Assembly (NCBI GenBank): GCA_023435265.1
Contig: JAEYRZ010000030.1
Location: forward strand, 1 to 23,929
From: Pseudomonadota bacterium
GTDB taxonomy: Bacteria; Desulfobacterota; Desulfobacteria; Desulfobacterales; Desulfosarcinaceae
Reading direction: 5' to 3'
Length of the DNA: 23,929 nt
Below the pieces are notes generated by a model that searched no databases, was not told where the DNA came from, and saw only the letters and a program-made list of their open reading frames with translations. Position numbers and translations under genes: made by a program. Every line of letters begins with the position of its first letter. Position 1 is the stretch's first letter. Below are positions 19,150 to 23,929 of this stretch, piece after piece.

Positions 19150-19329
19150 CTGGAGGATATCTTCTCATTGAAATGAGTTGCGCGAATATGGCACGGTATC
19201 ATATCGATTTTGCGGCGGAACCTAAGACTCCGGTGTTCCTGCCTTCCATGAAACATCGTTGAAGCCCGCATTGTCAGTCCGGTATTCAGCCGCCCTTTCT
19301 TGAAAAACCAGGGTTCACGTTTAGCTTAG

Positions 19330-19359
19330 TTAACAACGCCCGTCGCGCTTGGCTATGAT
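19330..19359 (+). promoter_or_regulatory. Probable sigma70-type promoter for glgB-glk
   Basis: TTAACA (19330-19335) and TATGAT (19354-19359) are 18 bases apart, each matching the consensus at five of six positions, about 50 bp before the glgB start. The -10 element lies in the loop of a small inverted repeat (CGCTTG at 19345-19350, CAAGCG at 19365-19370). It would make glgB-glk transcription independent of the RHS module upstream. Confidence 0.55.
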
Positions 19360-19406
19360 CGAAGCAAGCGGGGACCGGGTGTTTCAGAATAGCGGGAGGC
19401 CGAAGG

Positions 19407-21356
19407 ATGGCGTTTTCCACGAGTCAGCATGAAGGCGCGGGGCAGCCGGTACTCTATGATGTTTCCCGGTTGAGCGATGACGATGTGTATTTGTTTAACG
19501 AGGGCAGCCATTTCGGGCTGTATGAAAAACTGGGCGCACACCTGGGTGAAGTCGAAGGGCGGATGGGCACGTTCTTCGGAGTCTGGGCGCCCAATGCAGA
19601 GGCGGTTTCGGTGATCGGCGGTTTCAACGGCTGGCATACCGAAAGCCACCCGCTGCGGCCGCGCAAGGATTCGGGCATCTGGGAGGGATTTATTCCGGAG
19701 ATCGGCGCCGGGACGGTGTACAAATTCCACGTAACGTCGCGCTACAACGGCTATCAGGTCGACAAGGCGGATCCGTTTGCGTTCTTCGGCGAGCTGTCGC
19801 CGCAGACCGCCTCGGTTGTCTGGAATCTGGATTATGAATGGCAGGATGTGAACTGGATGCAGGAGCGGGGGCTGAAAAACGGTCCTAAGGCTCCGATGAG
19901 TGTCTACGAGGTTCACCTGGGCTCCTGGATGCGGGTGCCCGAGGAGGGCAACCGCTCGCTCACCTACCGGGAGATGGCCGAACGCCTGGTGGACTACGTG
20001 GCGCGCACGGGTTTTACGCATGTCGAGCTGCTGCCCATAATGGAGCACCCTTTTTACGGTTCATGGGGTTACCAGGTGGGCTCCTTTTTCGCGCCGACCA
20101 GCCGCTACGGCACACCGCAGGATTTCATGTTCCTGGTGGATGCGCTGCACCAGCGCGGGATCGGAGTGATACTGGATTGGGTGCCGTCGCACTTTCCGAG
20201 CGACGAACACGGCCTGGGATACTTCGACGGCACCTATCTGTTCGAGCACTCCGAGCCGAGCCAGCGTATTCACCCGCATTGGGACAGTCTGATCTTCAAT
20301 TACGGAAGGAACGAGGTGCGCAGCTTCCTGATCAGCAGCGCCATGTTCTGGCTGGACCAGTATCATGTGGACGGGCTGCGCGTGGACGCCGTGGCCTCGA
20401 TGCTCTATCTGGATTATGGCCGGAGCGAGGGCGGGTGGGTCCCGAATGAATACGGCGGGCGTGAAAACCTGGCGGCGATCGGCTTCCTGAGGCGCATGAA
20501 CGAGGAGGTCTACAGGAACTTTCCGGATATGCAGACGATCGCCGAGGAATCGACGGCCTGGCCGATGGTGTCGCGTCCGACCTACGTGGGCGGACTGGGC
20601 TTCGGAATGAAGTGGGACATGGGATGGATGCACGACACGCTGGACTACATGAGCAAAGATCCGATCCACCGCTCGTTTCATCATAATCTGCTCACCTTCA
20701 GGATGATGTATGCCACCAGCGAGAATTTCGTGCTGTCGCTGTCGCATGACGAAGTCGTGCACGGCAAGGGTTCGCTGCTGAACAAGATGCCGGGGGACGA
20801 TTGGCAGCGCTTCGCCAACCTGCGGCTGCTACTGGGGTACATGTACGCCCAGTCCGGCAAAAAGCTGCTTTTCATGGGTGGCGAGTTCGGACAATGGAAC
20901 GAATGGTACCACGAGACCAGTTTGGACTGGCATCTGCTGCAGTTTCCCTTGCACGCCGGGATGCTGCGCTGGATTGAGGACCTGAATCGGGTTTACCGGG
21001 CCGAGAGCGCGCTGCACGCCCTGGACTTCGATCCGAGCGGATTTGAATGGATCGACTGCAACGACGCCCAGCGCAGCACACTGAGCATTCTGCGCAAGGG
21101 GCCGCGAGCCGGTGAGGAGATCGTCATCGCCATGAACTTCACGCCGCTGCCGCGCCACAATTATCGCATCGGCGCCCCCCGCGGCGGATTCTGGCGCGAG
21201 GTCCTGAACAGTGACGCCAGGGAATACGGCGGCAGTGGTCAGGGCAACATGGGCGGGGTCGAGGCGGCCCCGATTCATTCGCACGGGCGCAGCAACTCGA
21301 TTACGATCACACTGCCGCCGCTGGGAATTGTTCTTTTCAAATCGGGCGTAGCGTAA
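19407..21356 (+). CDS. glgB: 1,4-alpha-glucan branching enzyme
   Basis: GH13_9 cytoplasmic enzyme that cuts alpha-1,4-glucan and re-joins the piece by an alpha-1,6 bond. The 649-aa product has a CBM48 N-domain (about 50-140; FFGVWAPNAEAVSVIGGFNGW). The barrel follows, with YEVHLGSWMR, ELLPIMEHPFYGSWGYQ, GLRVDAVASMLYLDYGR (nucleophile Asp327), TIAEESTAWP (acid/base Glu380) and SLSHDEVVHGKGS (Asp448). An all-beta C-domain closes the protein. It lacks the extra N1 domain of the E. coli enzyme, as many GlgB proteins do. The ATG at 19407 follows GGGAGG. It has its own promoter and is tightly followed by a ROK glucokinase. In this locus it would branch the glucan made by GlgE. Confidence 0.96.
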   Translation: MAFSTSQHEGAGQPVLYDVSRLSDDDVYLFNEGSHFGLYEKLGAHLGEVEGRMGTFFGVWAPNAEAVSVIGGFNGWHTESHPLRPRKDSGIWEGFIPEIGAGTVYKFHVTSRYNGYQVDKADPFAFFGELSPQTASVVWNLDYEWQDVNWMQERGLKNGPKAPMSVYEVHLGSWMRVPEEGNRSLTYREMAERLVDYVARTGFTHVELLPIMEHPFYGSWGYQVGSFFAPTSRYGTPQDFMFLVDALHQRGIGVILDWVPSHFPSDEHGLGYFDGTYLFEHSEPSQRIHPHWDSLIFNYGRNEVRSFLISSAMFWLDQYHVDGLRVDAVASMLYLDYGRSEGGWVPNEYGGRENLAAIGFLRRMNEEVYRNFPDMQTIAEESTAWPMVSRPTYVGGLGFGMKWDMGWMHDTLDYMSKDPIHRSFHHNLLTFRMMYATSENFVLSLSHDEVVHGKGSLLNKMPGDDWQRFANLRLLLGYMYAQSGKKLLFMGGEFGQWNEWYHETSLDWHLLQFPLHAGMLRWIEDLNRVYRAESALHALDFDPSGFEWIDCNDAQRSTLSILRKGPRAGEEIVIAMNFTPLPRHNYRIGAPRGGFWREVLNSDAREYGGSGQGNMGGVEAAPIHSHGRSNSITITLPPLGIVLFKSGVA

Positions 21357-21369
21357 TAGATAGGTCGGC

Positions 21370-22356
21370 ATGAGTCGAGAAAAAGAACTGGTTTTGGGGA
21401 TCGACCTGGGCGGAACGAAAATTCTGACGGCCGTGATCGACGCGCGCGGTGACCTGCTCGGCCGGGATCACAGCATCACCCCGGCGGCCCTGGGGCCGGA
21501 CGGGGTAATGGAGGCCATCGGCCGGTCGGCAGAGCGCGCCATGGCCCAGTGCGGGAGGAAGATCGCGCATATGACTGCGATCGGTATCGGTGCGCCCGGT
21601 CCTTCCAACCCGCAGTCCGGGATCATTTACACGTCTCCGCACCTGCCCGGCTGGGAGCAATTGCCTGTCCACCGGGTGCTCGAGGAACGCTTCGGCCGAC
21701 CGGCTTTTCTGATCAACGACGCCAATGCGGCCGCATTGGCCGAACACCGCTTCGGCGCGGGTCAGGGAACCCGGGAGATGATCTATCTGACCATCAGCAC
21801 GGGCATCGGCGGCGGACTGATTTTGAACGGGCGCCTGTATACCGGTTCGATCGGCACGGCCGGGGAACTTGGTCACATGACGATCCAGGCGGATGGACCG
21901 CGGTGCAACTGCGGCAACGTGGGCTGCTGGGAAGCTCTGGCCTCGGGCACGGCACTCGCCCGTGAAGCGCGGCGGGTCGTCGAGAGCGGGGCGGTTTCCC
22001 TGATCAGCCGCCTGGCCGGTGGAGATCCCGGGGCGATTACCGCTCCTGTCGTGCAGGAGGCCGCCGAAAAAGGCGATGCGGCCGCCCGCGCGCTCATCGC
22101 ACGCACGGCGGAATACTTCGGCATCGGCCTGGCCAATCTGTTGAACATCTTCAACCCGGAATGCGTCGTCATCGGCGGGGGCCTGACCAATCTGGGCGAG
22201 GGATTCATGCAGTCGTCCTACGCTGCCGCCAGAACGCGCGCATATCGCATCGCTTACGAGGCCGTGCAATTCAAGCCGCCCGCCTTGCGGCGAAATTCGG
22301 GAGTGCTGGGAGCGGCGGCGTATGCCTTCGATCGCCTGAAAGCGGATAGCGCTTGA
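21370..22356 (+). CDS. glk: ROK-family glucokinase
   Basis: Cytoplasmic sugar kinase, predicted to make glucose-6-phosphate from glucose and ATP. The 328-aa product has the phosphate-binding loop GIDLGGTK near residue 10, catalytic Asp117 in INDANAAA and the glycine-rich STGIGGGL. GELGHM (Glu166, His169) and the ROK zinc motif CNCGNVGCWE (Cys179, Cys181, Cys186) follow. It starts 13 bases after the glgB stop, so it is almost certainly co-transcribed; the ribosome binding site is weak (AGG), consistent with coupling. Glucose would come from MalQ or trehalose breakdown. Other ROK sugars (fructose, N-acetyl sugars) cannot be excluded, but the ExGH motif and the neighbours favour glucose. Confidence 0.88.
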   Translation: MSREKELVLGIDLGGTKILTAVIDARGDLLGRDHSITPAALGPDGVMEAIGRSAERAMAQCGRKIAHMTAIGIGAPGPSNPQSGIIYTSPHLPGWEQLPVHRVLEERFGRPAFLINDANAAALAEHRFGAGQGTREMIYLTISTGIGGGLILNGRLYTGSIGTAGELGHMTIQADGPRCNCGNVGCWEALASGTALAREARRVVESGAVSLISRLAGGDPGAITAPVVQEAAEKGDAAARALIARTAEYFGIGLANLLNIFNPECVVIGGGLTNLGEGFMQSSYAAARTRAYRIAYEAVQFKPPALRRNSGVLGAAAYAFDRLKADSA

Positions 22357-22370
22357 GGTAAAACGCGCCC

Positions 22371-22385
22371 CCCGGCAGCGCCGGG
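22371..22385. terminator. Short GC-rich hairpin between convergent genes
   Basis: CCCGGC and GCCGGG form a perfect 6-bp stem with a three-base loop, in the 41-bp gap between the glk and DUF378-gene stops. Reading leftwards, a TTTT tract follows only after a few G/C bases, and reading rightwards there is no T tract. It is at best a weak terminator. Confidence 0.35.
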
Positions 22386-22397
22386 AGACGCTCAGAA

Positions 22398-22652
22398 TTA
22401 CGCTTTGCTGGGTTTGGGCCAAGGCAGGCATTCCCAGCGCCGCTGGATGCTGCGCCACAGGACGGCCTGATAGAGGGCCGAGATCCCTACAAGAACATAG
22501 ATCACCCGCGAAATCGCGCTCATCGGACCGAAAATGGCGGCAACGAGGTCGAAATCGAAAAATCCCACGAGACCCCAGTTCAGCCCACCGATGATCACCA
22601 ACGCCGCGGCGATGATATCGAAGGTTCGCATTGCACGTGTGTTTTCAGCCAT
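22398..22652 (-). CDS. DUF378-family small membrane protein
   Basis: 84-aa inner-membrane protein of unknown function. Two transmembrane segments are visible: FDIIAAALVIIGGLNWGLVG (about residues 11-30) and SRVIYVLVGISALYQAVL (about 46-63). The NWGLVGFF and FDLVAAIFG motifs between them are the DUF378 signature. The frame is open to an ATG at 22667, but the ATG at 22652 is preceded by AGGAGA at a good distance and gives the family's usual N-terminus. It diverges from another small membrane protein gene across a region with a palindrome. Confidence 0.85.
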   Translation of the reverse strand: MAENTRAMRTFDIIAAALVIIGGLNWGLVGFFDFDLVAAIFGPMSAISRVIYVLVGISALYQAVLWRSIQRRWECLPWPKPSKA

Positions 22653-22721
22653 TGTGCTTCTCCTCATCGAATTGATTTCAAGTCAAATCTAGTGTCTTCG
22701 TTCGAACCTGCAACCCCAAGC

Positions 22722-22746
22722 CTCAAGTCTGTGAATTCGACTTGAG
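22722..22746. promoter_or_regulatory. Candidate operator palindrome in a divergent spacer
   Basis: CTCAAGTC (22722-22729) and GACTTGAG (22739-22746) are perfect inverted repeats with a nine-base spacer. A third half-site, TCAAGTC, lies at 22678-22684. TTGAGC at 22742-22747 could serve as a -35 element for the rightward gene, with its start inside the palindrome arm. The layout suits a regulator site, but the regulator is unknown. Confidence 0.35.
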
Positions 22747-22808
22747 CGCCACCCCACAATGGCTTATGTAACCGTATCCCGGCATCGATCGAAAGCGAGG
22801 GCCGCCGC

Positions 22809-23027
22809 GTGCAGTACATTTTGAACATCGTTGAAAATTCAATCGTCGCAGTATTGACGATTGCGGGTATATTGCTGGGCATTTACGCAATATTGGTGGT
22901 TCTGGAGTGGGGTATGCGGATCAAATCGCGCGGACGCGAACAGGAAGGTTTGACCCGGCTTTGGGCGGCTTCACAGAAGCGCGCTGACCGTGGGCAAAAC
23001 GAAAATAGGGAAGAGCCGGACCGTTAG
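22809..23027 (+). CDS. Small single-pass membrane protein, 72 aa
   Basis: Unrecognised protein starting at a GTG (22809) behind GAGGG. Residues about 5-35 are one hydrophobic segment (ENSIVAVLTIAGILLGIYAI), followed by a charged cytoplasmic-type tail rich in Arg, Glu and Gln. It ends just before a strong bidirectional terminator. It is divergent from the DUF378 gene, so the two may be co-regulated membrane proteins. No function is proposed. Confidence 0.6.
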   Translation: MQYILNIVENSIVAVLTIAGILLGIYAILVVLEWGMRIKSRGREQEGLTRLWAASQKRADRGQNENREEPDR

Positions 23028-23038
23028 GCAATTAAAAA

Positions 23039-23070
23039 AAACCGAGCCAAGCCGAAGCTTGGCTCGGTTT
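23039..23070. terminator. Strong bidirectional rho-independent terminator
   Basis: A perfect 14-bp stem (AAACCGAGCCAAGC with GCTTGGCTCGGTTT) closes a four-base loop. On the minus strand the loop is C(TTCG)G, the very stable UUCG tetraloop, and the stem runs into a tract of eight T. It terminates the lipoprotein gene on the minus strand. With a shorter T tract it probably also ends the small gene on the plus strand. Confidence 0.92.
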
Positions 23071-23087
23071 CAAGGGCTTGCCGCACC

Positions 23088-23309
23088 TTATTGGCCAGGT
23101 ACGTATGGTACCTCGATTCCCCACCAGTTCTGCTCGACTGTTTTTTCCCGGTCTTCCGCGGTGGGCTGGTTATGACCGAACCAGCTGAATCTCAGGTGAT
23201 CATTGTTCTTGTACATCGTGTCATGCTGCCAGAATTCGGACTGCATGGCCGCCTGACCACACCCCCCCAGGAACAGGGCCAACATGACAACCGCAACGAT
23301 TCGTTTCAT
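23088..23309 (-). CDS. Small putative lipoprotein, 73 aa
   Basis: Unrecognised small exported protein. The N-terminus MKRIVAVVMLALFLGGC is a lipoprotein signal with a lipobox-like LGGC (Cys17), so the mature protein is about 57 aa. The mature part is rich in aromatic and charged residues (SEFWQHDTMYKNN, FSWFGHN) and ends WWGIEVPYVPGQ. The ATG at 23309 follows GGGGGAG. It has its own promoter upstream and a strong terminator downstream, so it is a single-gene unit. Confidence 0.75.
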   Translation of the reverse strand: MKRIVAVVMLALFLGGCGQAAMQSEFWQHDTMYKNNDHLRFSWFGHNQPTAEDREKTVEQNWWGIEVPYVPGQ

Positions 23310-23371
23310 CTTCCGCTCCCCCTTCGTACATGATGTTTGCTTCTCTTCTACCGAAATTCGACAGTTTGTTG

Positions 23372-23399
23372 ACTATACGCATTCACGGTTTAAAGTCAA
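23372..23399 (-). promoter_or_regulatory. Sigma70-type promoter for the small lipoprotein gene
   Basis: Reading the minus strand, TTGACT (23399-23394) and TATAGT (23377-23372) are 16 bases apart, each matching five of six consensus positions. The -10 element ends about 60 bases before the lipoprotein start. Confidence 0.65.
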
Positions 23400-23453
23400 T
23401 TTGAACCTGATCTGATCCGCCTCTCGCCTAACGATTTTTTGGCACCCACAGCC

Positions 23454-23459
23454 TATAAT
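23454..23459 (+). promoter_or_regulatory. Possible -10 element for the partial lipoprotein gene
   Basis: A perfect TATAAT lies 138 bases before the GTG at 23597, but no good -35 hexamer is seen at the right distance, so this is weak. The rest of the 23400-23596 spacer is AT-rich and holds no other gene that I can support. Confidence 0.25.
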
Positions 23460-23596
23460 TGGCAGTCTCATCGCCAGCGATTCCGGCCCAAATAAATCAA
23501 CGCACCGTTAATAATGGATAAAAATTTAAAAGGCGGCCTGGTTTGGAAATTGCATAAGCCAGCCGGGAAACTCGTCCTGAACAAGCGAGGCAGATC

Positions 23597-23929
23597 GTGG
23601 TGAATCCAGGGAAGACTTCAAACACGGCAATAAAATTCGCGTTGTTGACATGCCTGTCCATCGTATCGGCCGCATGCGCGCTGCCGGCCGACCGGTACCA
23701 TCCGCAATATTCAACGTACATACAGGGAATTCGAAGCGTCTTATTGCTCACACCCCAAATCACCGTATTGCAGGACAAACCCCAGGGTAAGCCGATTTGG
23801 AACGAGCAGGCCAGCCGGGAAGCGACACGCCTTGCTGGACAGGCGGTCCGCAAGGTCCTGCTGTCCAAGAACCTGGTCGTACACGTTGCAGAACCGCAAC
23901 TCGATGCGCATCCCGATGTGCGCGATGTT
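23597..23929 (+). CDS. Putative lipoprotein, N-terminal part only (runs off the window)
   Basis: This frame is open from a GTG at 23597 (or the adjacent GTG at 23600), behind GCGAGG, to the end of the window: 111 codons with no stop. The N-terminus has a positively charged start, a hydrophobic stretch (FALLTCLSIVSAAC) and a lipobox-like Cys27. The predicted mature part begins ALPADRYHPQYSTYIQGI. The segment SVLLLTPQITVLQDKP follows, then a helical, charged part (ASREATRLAGQAVRKVL). I do not recognise the family. It is probably anchored in an outer or inner membrane and faces the periplasm. Confidence 0.6.
   Translation, partial: MVNPGKTSNTAIKFALLTCLSIVSAACALPADRYHPQYSTYIQGIRSVLLLTPQITVLQDKPQGKPIWNEQASREATRLAGQAVRKVLLSKNLVVHVAEPQLDAHPDVRDV

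Noticed and set aside
19173..19262. 29-codon ORF after the immunity candidate (MSCANMARY...)
   Set aside because: The nearest GGAGG is too far from the ATG and the peptide has no recognisable feature; probably a chance frame.
22690..22712. tRNA T-loop-like GGTTCGAAC on the minus strand
   Set aside because: The flanks do not pair as a T arm, and no D arm, anticodon arm or acceptor stem could be built around it.
23440..23455. TGGCAC resembling a sigma54 -24 element before TATAAT
   Set aside because: The GG-to-GC spacing is eight bases rather than the required ten, and no TTGC -12 element is present.
23497..23868. 123-codon minus-strand frame at the window end
   Set aside because: The opposite strand has a lipoprotein signal, a ribosome binding site and an uninterrupted frame; the minus frame lacks these.
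1..23929. CRISPR arrays, insertion sequences, rRNA genes
   Set aside because: No regularly spaced repeats, transposase frame, long terminal inverted repeats or rRNA-like sequence were seen.

Overview
The window is about 24 kb of moderately GC-rich bacterial chromosome. The coding style is Gram-negative: strong GGAGG-type ribosome binding sites, frequent GTG starts, two lipoprotein-type signal peptides and a Sec-exported RHS giant. The gene set (GlgE pathway with a TreS-maltokinase fusion, a giant RHS protein with an N-terminal transglutaminase-like domain, a DUF378 membrane protein) resembles what I associate with sulfate-reducing Desulfobacterota ('deltaproteobacteria'). That assignment is inference from gene content; no rRNA or marker gene is present.

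Layout. (1) 1-1367: a 56-codon hypothetical gene on the minus strand, divergent from a GMP reductase/IMP dehydrogenase-family gene. (2) 1373-8579: the core of an alpha-glucan/trehalose locus. glgE (maltosyltransferase) runs leftwards. malQ and a fused trehalose synthase-maltokinase run rightwards from a shared 280-bp divergent region that holds a good sigma70-type promoter. (3) 8580-9147: a poorly coding 568-bp spacer with a 43-codon mini-ORF behind a strong Shine-Dalgarno. (4) 9148-19149: a 3130-codon exported RHS/YD-repeat protein. Its last ~230 residues form a variable tip with the metal-ligand pattern of a zinc phospholipase C/P1-nuclease-like enzyme. A small AT-rich multi-pass membrane protein gene follows immediately and is a candidate immunity gene. 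(5) 19330-22356: glgB and a ROK glucokinase, behind their own promoter. (6) 22371-23929: small membrane protein and lipoprotein genes with a very strong bidirectional terminator, and the first 111 codons of an unrecognised lipoprotein that runs off the end.

How it works together. TreS converts trehalose to maltose, the fused maltokinase makes maltose-1-phosphate, GlgE polymerises it into alpha-1,4-glucan and GlgB branches it. MalQ rearranges short maltodextrins and releases glucose, which the ROK glucokinase phosphorylates. No glgA, glgC, glgP or trehalose-making gene is visible, so trehalose must come from elsewhere. The RHS-immunity module splits this metabolic locus. Base composition drops sharply exactly at the end of the RHS core, as expected for a swapped toxin tip with its cognate immunity gene. 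That toxin/immunity pair is the most novel-looking part of the window.
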